Shown: positions 12,101-23,090 of the stretch, piece after piece | Layout of the letters: every line of letters begins with the position of its first letter | Position numbering within the stretch: position 1 is the stretch's first letter | Source: Gentiana macrophylla | Lineage: Eukaryota; Streptophyta; Magnoliopsida; Gentianales; Gentianaceae | Length of the DNA: 64,000 nt | NCBI GenBank assembly: GCA_026214975.1 | Contig: CM047810.1 | Location: forward strand, 91,962,316 to 92,026,315 | Direction: 5' to 3' | Translations under genes and position numbers: made by a program | Notes under the pieces: generated by a model | Databases searched by the model: none | Seen by the model: only the letters and a program-made list of their open reading frames with translations | What the model was told of the DNA's origin: nothing

Positions 12101-15100
12101 TTGTTCATAAACATGTAGTTGAAGCCTACCTTTATATCATCTCCAAGTGTGTTACTTTAGGCTTACTACCTTATCCACATCCCAGTTTGAGTACTTTTTA
12201 CTTGGTGCAGATCAAGATGTTACACATCTGGTTGTGAATAGGATTTTTAGCTTTCTCAGCAAAGTGGAAGTTAGGTATGTTTTCAATTGTGAAAGGTTCG
12301 ACATTTTCTTCAGCTTACAGAATTGTTGCTCTAACTTGATGCCACTTTTCCTAGTAGCTCCAACACCTATCTTCTACACTGTGAACTACTTCGGTTCATG
12401 CTCATTGCCATGTCAACTCAGCTTCTTGCTGGTCCATCGCCAAGCCCGGATGATGTCCACCCTTTTATAGATGCAGCAATGCTTCAGGTAGGTGGGGAAT
12501 TAGTATTTACTTTCAGTATTTCCTGAAGATTCTTTTAACTTTTTTTGCTTTTCATTTGCAGGAAAGTGGTTTAGTCATTTCAGTTGTTAAAAAATTATTG
12601 CTGAATTATACCACAAGGCCTTTTTCTCCCATCAATACTTCATCTTCCAGTGTTATGTTTGAAGTCCATCAGCCCGGTGTCTTACAGAGAGTTGGAACTG
12701 CAGCTGGTAGGCTGAAGTCTCACCCCTAAGAAATCATAATTCATCCTTTTTCTGTTTGTGTTTAGTGTTACGTTTTATTGAATGTTGGTCCTACATAACT
12801 ATTTTACCGTGTTAATATATGGAAATTAGTGCTGCATTATACTTCAGGGTTATGCCACCTGTCTCTAGAATCTTGCAATTGTTTCTCTGTTTGTCTAATC
12901 ATTTGAAGCTATATGTGATGGTAATACTTATCATAACATATATCTTCCAGGAAAAGTTTTCTGCACTAAGTACTCATTTTTTCGGCATGCTCAAAACTGG
13001 TCATTAGTTGGAGAAAATAAGTTATAAATCTTATTAAGCCTTAAATCTTAGCCAGATAGATGGTGATGATATATGGGCCTTCTGGGCCGGGTTATATACA
13101 GTTGGGCCGGACCCACGATAATGATGAATGGATTGGTAGAGCAGGACTCCACCAGACTCTGTGCAGAGTATCTTCTGGATAGAGTCATAGGATGAGCAGG
13201 ACTTCACCATGTTCTGGTCAGAAACGATTCTGGACAGGATGAGCAGGACAAAGACCGAGTCAATAATGACATAACCGTTTGCAAGCGTGGATAGATCCCA
13301 CGCCTTGCAGTTGATAAAATAGCTACTGATAACTTCCCACTATGGAAGAGGGGGGTTATCCCCACGATCAGAAAGGATAAAAAGGCATTCTGAACTACGA
13401 GGGGGACTTGATTCCAATTCCACGCTTGAATTGGATACGTAGGCAGTTCTCTCAAAGAGTTCAGTCCAAGTTCATACTAAATTGATCTGTTTCTATAGTA
13501 TTTTCCTAACTCGAATCATCCAATTACCCGATCACAGTTTTTGAGCAATATCAGATGGTTTCTGTTAAAACTATCTCACAAGTCCTTGACATGCTTATTG
13601 CTTACCAAAAGTAGCTGGTAATCCTGTACTTTCAGATCTGTTTTTTCCTACCAAATTGTTGTATTATCCGATCTACTACTTTTTCTGTTGCCTAAGTCAG
13701 AGGGAAAAAAAACGACGGAATCGGAGAGTGGGAGAAAGAAGGAAATAAACAGGAAAATGAGTATAAGACAAATGGAATTTTTGTTGGACATTCTGTCTTA
13801 ACGTTTTTGGGTCCTATAGAGCGAGCTGAGATGTATACCATCAAAGTAGTTTGAACAATGCTAATCTCGTTTATGTTTACAAACTTTAGTTTCACGGAGC
13901 AGCTCAAACGGTAACTTTGTTCCTGGTCTCTATTTTTGACTAAATTATATTTTGTCCAGTTTTCACTTATGAGATTTGAGGGTGGAGCTGTCTTCAATTT
14001 GAAATTGTATTCCTTTTGCTTGCAGCAAATCTTGTGCTTTTGCCACTCAGTTTCTTTGTCAATTCAGCGGGAGAATCAACAAGAAGTCCACTGGCAGACA
14101 TTAGTCTCAGTGTTCTCCTTATTCTTATTCATTACAGGAAGTGTATTGGCATGGACTGTGTAAAAGTTGAAAGCTATGATCAATCAGATTCCCTTACAAA
14201 AGGTGAAACATATTTTTCTGAGAACCCTTATTGCAAGGCCTTGGAGAATGCTCGGGATATTGAATGTGAGCTGCCAATCTTGTTTCTCTATTTCCTTGCT
14301 TGTTTTTTGATAGCATTATTAATTTAGTAGTTCCTTGCCTGCAGTTGATCGTTTAGATATTGAAGGTAATGCACAGAGTGGTCCTCTTGCGAGATTACCC
14401 TTTGCATCTCTATTTGATACACTTGGCATGTAAGTATCAATTGCTTCTCTAGTACAGAATATATTTTTTCTGTTAGTAAAATGAACCTACAAATTGTTTT
14501 TATTTTTTCTTTTTGTAAGTAAAATGATTCGTCGATTGCATTCTAAATAATAAACATCTTCTTCTCTAAATGTGCATATAAGTAATTTTTTTATTACTCA
14601 ATTGATTCATTACTTTAAAGACTGAAATCAGCTTTATTAATAACAGGTGTGTGGCTGATGAGAGTTCTGCACTTCTTCTTTACTCTCTGGTGCATGGGAA
14701 CTCTGCGTTTCTGGAGTACGTTTTGGTTAGGACGGACATTGATACGCTGGTAAGCAGTTAATTTTTTTTTTCTCTATATCATGTCTAAGCTTATGTATAA
14801 GGGATTTCATACTACAAAGAAGACTGAACAATGGAATCAGGTTTTTGTGAATACTTTTCTTCATTGCTTTAGTCTGGTACTCTAAATAAATTCAGAGTTG
14901 GGCTTGCATATATCACTAGTATCCAGGAGCTTTAGTTTTGTTGAGTTACCATCTCTCCCATAGCTTAAGCTGATGGGGAGATAATTAACATTTTATATAC
15001 GCCCCTCAAGATTGAGAGAGGCCCAACACTTGAAACAGTAATTTTGTTGTTGTTGGGAAAACAATGTTTGTAGAGAGGTTTAAATCCGTGACCTCCTCCT

Positions 15101-16115
15101 CCTATACCATATTGAACCATCATCTCTCTCAAAAGCTTAAGTTGATGGGGAGGTAGATAAGTAACATTTTATATATTTCAACAAGTTTGATATTCTTCTT
15201 TGATCAATTGACAGTTGATGCCCATGCTAGAAACGTTATATAATGCTTCTTCAAGGACATCAAATCAAATTTACATGGTGCTAATTATCCTTCTTATACT
15301 TAGCCAAGATTCCTCTTTCAATGCCAGCATCAATAAAATGGTGAGTATGGTCTGCATGAATTTCTTATGGCAATGATAATCACATTACTGATTCTCATCT
15401 TATTATGCAGATTCTACCCAGTGTTCCGTGGTACCAAGAGCGCCGCATTCATGAAACATCTTTGGGTTCACTTATGGTTATAATTCTGATCCGGACTGTG
15501 AAATATAACCTATCTAAACTTCGGGTATGATTTGTAGCATCTCGCATTCTAAAATCATCTTGTTGTTTTCTGTCTATGGATTAAATTTGCTATATTTTGT
15601 GATGTCACTGAAGAGTCTTGAACTTTTGAGATTAGTACTTGATTTACTATTGAAGATTTATCTTATTTAGCTTAGTTTGAAGGACTACATTACATCAAAA
15701 TGTTATGCTAAACGGATCGTTGATGTCATAACATCTCAAATCTTTTTAGTGTTATATATGGCTGTTGATAAGGATGTGAAAACTTGACACAATGTTTATG
15801 TTATCATAATGTAACTGCAGGAGCTATGTATCCTTTATACTTCCACTTAGTTCATTACTAGGTCGATGTTTGATAACACAAAATATCACAATTTATCAGT
15901 TAATCTAAATTTTGTAAGATGTTACATTACTTAAATGTTTGTTAACACTTTTCAGTATCTGCTAAATTAATTAAGTGGAACTGAATTCTCTTAAATTTCA
16001 AAGTGATTGAAGTACCGCTAAATGCTGACTCTTAATGTCCTTTTGTTTTCTATCTACTAATTTATGAAACATTGTTCTATATCTATCTTTAATATCAAAA
16101 TGTTGATGTTCATTC

Positions 16116-16153
<38 letters not shown>

Positions 16154-18892
16154 CTTAATCATTTTTAGTATTCAGATTTCAAACATGATTAATATGAAAT
16201 CATTACTTGAAGCTTTCAGATATTTAATAAATCAAGCATTTGGATTTTAGATTTTCGTACTTTTGTTTTAATGAACGACCCTTCAGTGATATTCATGGTG
16301 TGTAAAGTGTTTGAACTTATAACTCGAATTCCTGTAACACCTCAAGCTTTTAGCATAAGCTAGCTGAGATGGCAGCATAACTTAATATCAGAGTAAGAGA
16401 TACATGGTCGAATTTCACTGATAGCACTATCACCCTATTTTTTTAATGAAAAATGGGTTCGAATCTTTTCTCGCACTGCCTCCCATTTGTTGAAGAAATA
16501 GTGTTATGCAATTGTTGGGCCAGCTGAATGATCGGCCCACACCTGAAGGCACGTTGTTTTGTTTAAATGTATAAATTAACTATCTCCTAACAACTGAAGC
16601 TTCTAGCATAGATGGTAATTTAACCGTGTCATATGTGAATGACTGAATGGAAATGTCGAAGTACTTCAGTGTATAACATACACATCTCCTAATAGCTTAG
16701 GCTTTTAGCTGATATGCTGATTTAACAGTGTCAAATGTGATGAAAAAGGGCATAATGCCAGATCCCTATCAAACTACAAATATTAAGCATGGTAGACATT
16801 TTGTTCTGTGAGAAAATTCCATTTTGATTGCGTTAATTATATAATAATATAATATAAATAAAAGAAAAAGGTAAAATAAAGGGAGACAAAGAGTGTCTTT
16901 ATTTTTTAATCCGTCCAATCAAAAGTCCTCCAAATTCTCAAAAGAGAATAGAAGAAATCATGTGCTTGCTAGCTCATCTAAATTTACCAGGAATAGGAGT
17001 GACCTATATTATGAGGGTGAAAGGGAAGGGCTTTTGAACATCTTCTTCGTAGAATTAGAGTGGTAATTGGTTTTGGAAAGCAGTATGAATTCATAAATGA
17101 ATACATTAGATGTGTGCTCACACACATGGAAGCACGTACCTTAAAAAACAGTACTCATTAATTGTGATTGCTCTTCAACGATTAGCATATTAAGATGAAC
17201 TTTGGAAAAGAGTTCTAAGAGCGTTTTGATGACAAACTTTTGATGTGTCGTTTGAAACAGGATGTTTATCTCCATACTAATTGTCTTGCAACTTTGGCAA
17301 ATATGGCACCTCATGTCCACCGCCTGAGTGCCTATGCATCACAGCGATTGGTCAGCCTTTTTGACATGCTTGCTCGGAAGTATGTGCTGTTTTTCTGTGT
17401 CATGTTTTCAGATAGTAAATTTGGATTAAAATGATTCCTGCTTTTACCTCTGGTCGCTTCGGTCTCTTATTTCTTTTACCAAATTTGTGGCGATATCCAG
17501 GTACAACAAACTAGCAGAGATGACGAATGACAAGATGCACATGCCTAATGGCGAACCAAGTGGAGATGATATGCCAGAAGATACGGTAGAGCACCATCTT
17601 CTTCAAAATTATGTTTGATCCAAGGTGTTCCCATTTTTTTTTTTTTGTCAATCTTTTGATGTTGCCTTTTCTCCTCTTGAACAAGTTGCAGTCAGTAGAA
17701 TTGCATATATATACCGACTTCTTGAGAATTGTTCTGGAAATTTTGAATTCAATTCTGACCTATGCTTTGCCGCGTAACCCAGAGGTACTACATTCTAGTT
17801 TCCTTCTGGTTTCTCCAAGTTACTGTTCATGATGAGGTTTTGGAGTTTGGTTGTGAGTGTATGCATATATATACGTATATATGTATGTACATATATATAT
17901 GTATATCTATATGTGTGTGTGTGTGTGTGTGTGTGTCGGTGTGTGTGTCGGTATATATATATATATATATATATATTTTTCCTCTTTCTTTTTCCCTTCA
18001 ACTTCTTACTCATTCTTGGTGTCTGCTTGTGGTAGGTTGTGTATGCAATTATGCATAGGCAGGAAGTCTTTCAGCCATTCAGAAATCATCCTCGCTTCAA
18101 TGAGCTACTTGAGAATATTTTTACAGTACGTGCCTTCATATGTTGTTGCTTATATGCATCCATATGCCATGATAAGAATCTAAAGGCTTGCAGCTGTAAA
18201 TAATATAAAAAGAAGAATGAAATAAATGATAGGCGAGTATAGCTGCTACTTACTTGACATTGCTCTGGATATCTGTACTTTTGGTTTTATGAGTTTGTCA
18301 ATATGATGGGCTGCATCTAAAAGGCTCTCATTTGTTGTAAATTTCTCTGATGTGTAGGTTTTAGACTTCTTTAATAGCAGAATGGATACTCATAAGATGG
18401 ATGGTGAGGGGTCAGTGGAGAAAGTACTTCAACTTATAATCATCAACTGCCGTTCTTGGAGAGGTGAAGGCATGAAGGTTCGAAGAAAAACATGTACTCT
18501 TAGTTAATTTGATTCTGTTAATTTCGTTAGCTTCCGTTATTTGGGATGCAAATTAAGCACTTGTACTGCAACAAGCTAAACGCTTTTGTCAAAGGGTAGC
18601 CTGCTCAATGGAAGTATCCCCTCTATGCTAACTCCAGGAAAGGGCTGCACCATTCAGACCTTCTGTTCAGCCTTACCTTTTTCAGAAAACAATGTTTCTA
18701 TATTTCATGAAACTTAAAGATTTAAATAATGTGCATAATTATATTCTTTATTGCCACTTGCACTTTCAAAATATGCTGGAGATAATGGTAAACCGTTCCA
18801 CATATTACTCCTTTCGGCAACACTTGAGAAATGTAATTGTTGTTTTAGATGCACTTTTTGGGTTACATGAATTCTGATCAATGCTGATTGCT

Positions 18893-18926
<34 letters not shown>

Positions 18927-20048
18927 TAAAATAGATGTTTACACAGTTGCATTTTACGTATGAGCAAGAGAGTCATCCTGAGGATTTCTTCATTCCATAT
19001 GTCTGGCGGCTAGTTTTATCTCGCAGGTATCCTCCCTTTTGCCGCTGCTCTTAACAAAAAAGATCGAGGGAATGTCTTTTCTTTTTCTTTTTCGACTACC
19101 TGTTGCACTTTGTCATTAACTTAAATGACATCTGTGCCAAATATTAGTGTCTTGCATGTTTATTAGTGAGCCAGACAGTTTAATCTAGTTCCTATTAGGC
19201 TATATTGTTTTTTGTCAGAAATTGACTAACAGCTACCGCTCTTTAATTTATATTCATTATTTCAGTGGCTTGAGTTTCAATTCCAAGAGCATAAATTTGT
19301 TCGCAGTAGAACTTCCTCCGGAGGTAAGTATCTTGGCTTTTCTAGCTCTTCCAATCATTTTATTATGTCGTTTCAACAAGATGTATTTCAAATTCGACTG
19401 CCTATGGTCAAACAGGGTTATCCTGTCAGTATAGTACATTCATCCTTATGATTGATGAATCATTAGTTTCATGTTAAATCATGTTCTTCACCCTCTCATT
19501 ATTGCATTTTGGGTAAGTTTTAACATCAATGGCCCTTGAAATATATATATATATATTACCATTTTCTTACTTAAGAAGTAAAATGCTATTGTGAATGATG
19601 TGGAAGGTCTGAATGATGAATTACGTTATCTTTCTTTTTCTTATTGCTCCACATCATTCACATTGTTTTGTCACGCAGAGTTTCATTACTTAAGAAGTTT
19701 TCTTAATGAGGAGTTTCACTTGCATTCTATCAAAACACTGACACGTGGATTGATTTTAGTATGTTTGTGGTGTGACCTGGTTTATTTATAAGCTTGATTG
19801 TAGGGTGTTTGATGGCACGTGTCATGTTTTGATTGGATGTAAGTGAAACTCATCATTAAGGACTCTACAATAAAATTTCCCAGGGGGAGACACAATGTGT
19901 GGTATGTTTTTACGAAAGGTTCTTTGAGGTTGTAACTCATCGTGACTTGTTTGGGTGGAAGCAGGTGGGCGAGGTTGGAGAGGAGTTTGACATGCGACCG
20001 AGTGTTGAGTTGAACGGACACGGAATTGAAGTGGATGCATCAGTATGA
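9156..20048 (+). CDS. DYM: Dymeclin homologue (18 exons, 724 aa)
   Basis: The protein belongs to the dymeclin family, peripheral Golgi-associated trafficking proteins. Exons read by eye: 9156-9342, 10905-11144, 12211-12274, 12358-12487, 12562-12706, 14026-14265, 14345-14429, 14647-14749, 15215-15340, 15411-15524, 17261-17379, 17501-17585, 17692-17784, 18036-18125, 18358-18477, 18935-19026, 19266-19323, 19965-20048. All borders are GT/AG and every junction keeps frame, giving 2,175 nt; from memory plant dymeclins are about 730 aa. Characteristic peptides include [70 protein letters not shown] and [13 protein letters not shown]. The start is MGAVPS, with Gly2 and Ser6 fitting N-myristoylation, which is known for human dymeclin. 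I see no signal peptide or membrane span. Long introns 1, 5, 8, 10 and 17 hold repeats. The last exon is the least certain (weaker family conservation, behind a MITE-bearing intron). The intron-15 donor (GTTCGA) is unusual. Confidence 0.93.
9796..10017. mobile_element. hAT-type MITE in dymeclin intron 1
   Basis: Termini CAGTGGCGGATCCAGG (left) and GTGGATCCGCCCCTG (right) are inverted repeats starting CA-G, as in hAT elements. They are flanked by an 8-bp target duplication with one mismatch, TGCCATGG (9788-9795) and TGCCAAGG (10018-10025). Inside, a short phrase (ccagtgg-gtcaccggagtctaaaa) is duplicated in tandem and a third partial copy precedes the right end. The length is 222 bp with no coding capacity. 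It lies in the first intron and should be spliced out. Confidence 0.85.
13040..13640. mobile_element. Probable solo-LTR-like insertion in dymeclin intron 5
   Basis: Within the 1.3-kb intron 5 the composition changes to GC-richer sequence with a GGATACGTAGGCAG phrase near 13432 and repeated 'gagcaggac' phrases (about 13139, 13194 and 13240). The GGATACGTAGGCAG motif is common near the 3' part of plant gypsy LTRs. There is no ORF of interest. I could not define TG...CA ends or a target duplication, so this is a soft call. Confidence 0.4.
14940..15180. repeat. Degenerate repeat pair in intron 8
   Basis: The phrase catctctcccatagcttaag...tgatggggagataattaacattttatata (about 14950) recurs about 170 bp later as catctctctcaaaagcttaag...gatggggaggtagataagtaacattttatata (about 15120). 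Two direct copies enclosing a short interior, partly GGTTTAAATCCGTGAC (tRNA B-box-like), recall the direct-repeat layout of a TRIM or of tandem SINE copies. They are too decayed to assign with confidence. Confidence 0.45.
16121..16148. repeat. (AT)n microsatellite in dymeclin intron 10
   Basis: This is a pure AT dinucleotide run of about 28 bp inside intron 10. No function is implied. It is a likely length polymorphism. Confidence 0.95.
16320..16760. repeat. tRNA-like repeat sequences in intron 10
   Basis: Three degenerate copies of a 'cctaa-agctt-agc-tt-agctgagatggtaatttaac' phrase occur near 16335, 16590 and 16690. The first is followed by aatatcagagtaagagatacatggtcgaatttc, which resembles the 3' half of a tRNA (TATCAGAG plus a B-box-like GGTCGAATTTC). 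The TATCAGAG word also resembles an initiator tRNA-Met primer site, so a decayed TRIM is an equally good explanation. Confidence 0.4.
17866..17977. repeat. Compound (AT)n/(GT)n microsatellite in intron 13
   Basis: Alternating TATATG/TATATA is followed by a (TG)n run of about 12 units, a TCGG interruption twice, then (TA)n. It sits between exons 13 and 14 of dymeclin. Several apparent ORFs here are translations of the repeat and are not genes. Confidence 0.95.
18895..18925. repeat. Poly-T run just before dymeclin exon 16
   Basis: An uninterrupted T run of about 31 nt ends 9 bp before the exon 16 acceptor (18934/18935). It may act as a very long polypyrimidine tract. Its length is unreliable in most sequencing. 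Confidence 0.9.
19702..19860. mobile_element. Foldback MITE in dymeclin intron 17
   Basis: The first 45 bases (CTTAATGAGGAGTTTCACTT..., ending GACACGTG) are the near-perfect inverted complement of the last 45 (CACGTGTCATGTTTTGATTG..., ending ATCATTAAG). This leaves a loop of about 70 bp in a 159-bp unit. Because the arms end in CTTAAT/ATTAAG, the target duplication is ambiguous and the superfamily is not assigned. It lies about 100 bp upstream of the last dymeclin exon. A transcript crossing it would form a strong hairpin. Confidence 0.8.
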
Positions 20049-20425
20049 TGATATGTTGTGCTCAAGATATATTGTCACGTGTATGTATATAGATATAAAC
20101 TGAGATAACGTAAATATTGTTTTTATTTTTTGTCATTCTTTTACATCAACAAGCCTTGGCTTATAGTTCGTTCATGTTTTTTTTTTTTTTTTTTTTTTTT
20201 TGATGCGTTATCACCGGTGTAATGAATCTAGTTATAATAAAAGTGGTTGCTCAAAGGCCATCTGTAAGTTGCTTGAAAGGTGTTCTTTTCCATATCTCAG
20301 GAAGATATGCAGTTCATCATGATGGTTTTGAGGTGTAAATTTTTTGTTCATCGTGATATAAATACTTTATTTACAGTTATTCTGTTGTATATATATTTTC
20401 ATTTATTCGATGGGATGCTTGATGT

Positions 20426-20462
20426 TTACAATGGGTATATTAGGAAGACATACCCATTGTAA
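20426..20462. repeat. 13-bp perfect hairpin downstream of dymeclin
   Basis: TTACAATGGGTAT (20426-20438) pairs perfectly with ATACCCATTGTAA (20450-20462) around an 11-nt loop. It lies about 380 bp past the dymeclin stop and directly before the conserved 3' piece of the gypsy LTR. It could be part of the 3'UTR, of the LTR, or a small foldback scar. Confidence 0.7.
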
Positions 20463-22333
20463 TTGCTCATTCTGTTTTGTTACAAGCGGTTACCAGATTC
20501 ACTCGTTAAGCTTGGTGCTTAACATCTGATATTGGAACCAATTCCTGCCCCTGTGACCTTGTTATGGCCGAGAGCACCAGGACTAAACCAATGGAGGAAC
20601 TCAAGACGTTGCAGCATAAGATGAACAAGGAGCTGAACCAGAAAATTGGTGCGGTAACATGTCATAATTGATCAGAAGGTTGGTGCAGTTAACAATCGAA
20701 TCGATACTCAGATTGATTCGATTAAGCTGATGATACGAGCTATGTTGGATAAGGTGATGGAAAGGATTGATGTGAGGTTTGAACCTGCAGTTGAATCTTG
20801 GATAGGTCAGCAAGGAGCTTCGGTAAATGCTCCAGTATTGTACATGATGGTTTGCTGCCGAATCCCCAAAGACACGGTGGTATCTATATCCAGAAATAAG
20901 AAAGGTATGAGCTTGTTAGTAAGACTCCTAAAATTGACTTTCCGTTATTTGATGGTGAAGCTCCTGAGGAGTGGATAAGGCGTTTTGAAAGGTATTTTCA
21001 AATACATGATATTCTCGATAATCATAGAGTTGGATTTGCTGAAATGTCTTTGAGAGGTAAAGCAGGTATTTGGTTTGGAGGCTTTAGAATGGGCTATCAT
21101 TATCTCACTTGGACAATGTTTATAGATGATGTGTTGAAACGTTTTAGATATAAATCCATGCAGAATTCCATATATGATTTCCATCGGTTGAAACAATGGC
21201 GTCTGTTGATGAATCTTTGGTTGAGTTTGTGGAACTTAAGAGCTTGGTGCAGATGTAGAGCGCCATGCTAACTGAATCTCACTACATATCATGTTTTATC
21301 AAAGGTCTCAATGTGGAAATCAAGTCAATGGTGAGATTAATGAATCCACATATAATGTCAGCTACTATTGTGGTAGCCTAGGCTAGCAATCTCTGGGGTC
21401 AATATAGGCAATCCACAGTTTCACCCAAGGTGTTTTTAAAAATGCATGTGACTGAACATAAGCTGTTATTATAGAGAGCCATACTACTAAAGAGATACAA
21501 GATATGAAGGCTAAGGAGTTATGCTTCAGGTGTGATGAAAAGTACACACATGGTCATAAGTGTAGACACAAACACATTCATTTCATATTGGTAAAAGATG
21601 AAATTTTAAAGGAGGAGGACAATATACATGGAGAAACAACACAGACTTCTCATTTGTTTGTCTACACCATGTCAGGGTATGTCCATGCCAACACTTTCAA
21701 GATCAGAAGAATGATAAAAAGAATACCAATCTTTATTCCCCCATTCATTCTTAGATCAGAAAGTTTTCAAGGATGTTGGATGTTATATCGTGCCCACTAA
21801 CCCCATAGTCATCACCGTTGCAGATGGTAATTCCATCACTAGTGAGTTAAAGTGCCCTAACCTTACTTGGTCCATGCAGGGAATACCATATCAACATGAC
21901 ATTGGTTGATTAAGCTAAGGGGCTGTGACATGGTGTTAGGGATAGATTGGATGGGCAGGTACAACCCTGTGACATTCAATTTTTTTAAGATGGAGTTGTC
22001 TTATATTGATAATGAGGATCATGTTACATTGAAGGGATCCCATTAAGAAGTTAGTTGAAGATGATAAGCTGTAAGAAATTGGTGAACAATTAGTGGAAAT
22101 GTACTTATGGGATGATTGGTTTCCAAAATCTGATCTAGTAACAAGGAAATAGTGACACTCATGTTGAGATGGTTCATCTCCTTGAAGAATACAATTACTG
22201 CCATTACTGGTCTACCACCCAAGTGAGGCTATGAACATTCCGTTGCACTTAAGGAAGGGCCCATCTTGTACAACTCAGGCTTTATAGGTATGCATATAAC
22301 TAGAAGGATGACATTGAGCTGTTAGTTGATTAA

Positions 22334-22738
22334 ATGCTCAAACAAGGGATTGTTAAACATAGTAACAACCCTTTTGCCTCTACAATGACACTATTTAAGA
22401 AGAGAGATGGAACTTGGAGGGGATGTGTTGATTATAGGAAATTGAATGATCTGACTGTTGAAGACATATATCGTATTCCTATTATAAATGATTTGTTGGA
22501 TGAGTTGGGAAAGGTTAGGGTGTTCATTAAGATTGATCTTAGATCAAGATTTCACCAGATTCTGTTGCATGATGAACACAATTAGAAGACTGATTTTGTT
22601 ACTCACCATGAACAATTTGAATTTATGGTTATGCCTTTCGGCCTCACCAATGCCCCAACCTCTTTTTAGAGGAACATGAATGAACTGCTAAAGCCTTTCA
22701 TAAGGAAGTTTTTGTCAGTCTTTTTTTATGATATACTC
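22334..22738 (+). pseudogene. gypsy reverse transcriptase, N-terminal half
   Basis: An open stretch translates to the start of a Ty3/gypsy RT with the hallmarks GIVKHSNNPFAS, WRGCVDYRKLND, a DIYRIPI phrase and FIKIDLRS (RT block with the first catalytic Asp). It continues after a stop (22583) into a MPFGLTNAP phrase. The second catalytic block is cut by the TRIM inserted at 22739, directly at the FFYDIL codons, so the YDD-type box is physically split. Stops before the insertion suggest the copy was already decaying. Confidence 0.85.
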
Positions 22739-23090
22739 TGTTGGGCGCCAGCAGTCCTGCCACCCGCGCGACTTTGAACTATGGTGTTGCTAAGGTGTGG
22801 TATAAGGAAATATAGTAGCACATTTACTAACACCAATTGGTTTTAGCACAACGGTAATTTGATCCTAACAACTGGTATCAGAGCGAGGTCATGAGTTCGA
22901 TTCCCGACAATAGCATGCTGCGCAGTTGAGGCAGGCAGGTGTTGAGGGGATTGTTGGATGCCAGCAGTCATGTTACCTACGCGGGTTCGACCCGTGGCGC
23001 TGCTAGGGTGTGGTATAAGGAAATATTGGAGCACAATTACTAGCACCAATTGGTTTTAGCACAACGGTAAGCACTTGATCCTAATTAACA
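22739..23090 (+). mobile_element. TRIM element 1 (352 bp)
   Basis: Two direct terminal repeats of about 135 bp (22739-22870 and 22952-23090) start TGTTGG and end AACA. A primer-binding site, TGGTATCAGAGC, complementary to initiator tRNA-Met, follows two bases after the first repeat (about 22873). A purine tract (gttgagggga) precedes the second repeat. A 5-bp target duplication, TACTC, lies outside on both sides (22734-22738 and 23091-23095). The interior is 81 bp and non-coding. These are the defining features of a terminal-repeat retrotransposon in miniature. It is inserted in the RT of a gypsy element. Confidence 0.9.

Noticed and set aside
17795..18058. Overlapping ORFs of 68-108 codons on both strands
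   Set aside because: They translate a compound AT/GT microsatellite in dymeclin intron 13 (runs of Tyr-Ile and Cys-Val).
22860..22910. tRNA-like B-box phrase (GAGTTCGATTCCC) suggesting a SINE
   Set aside because: It follows a primer-binding site between two direct repeats with a 5-bp duplication, so a TRIM explains it better.
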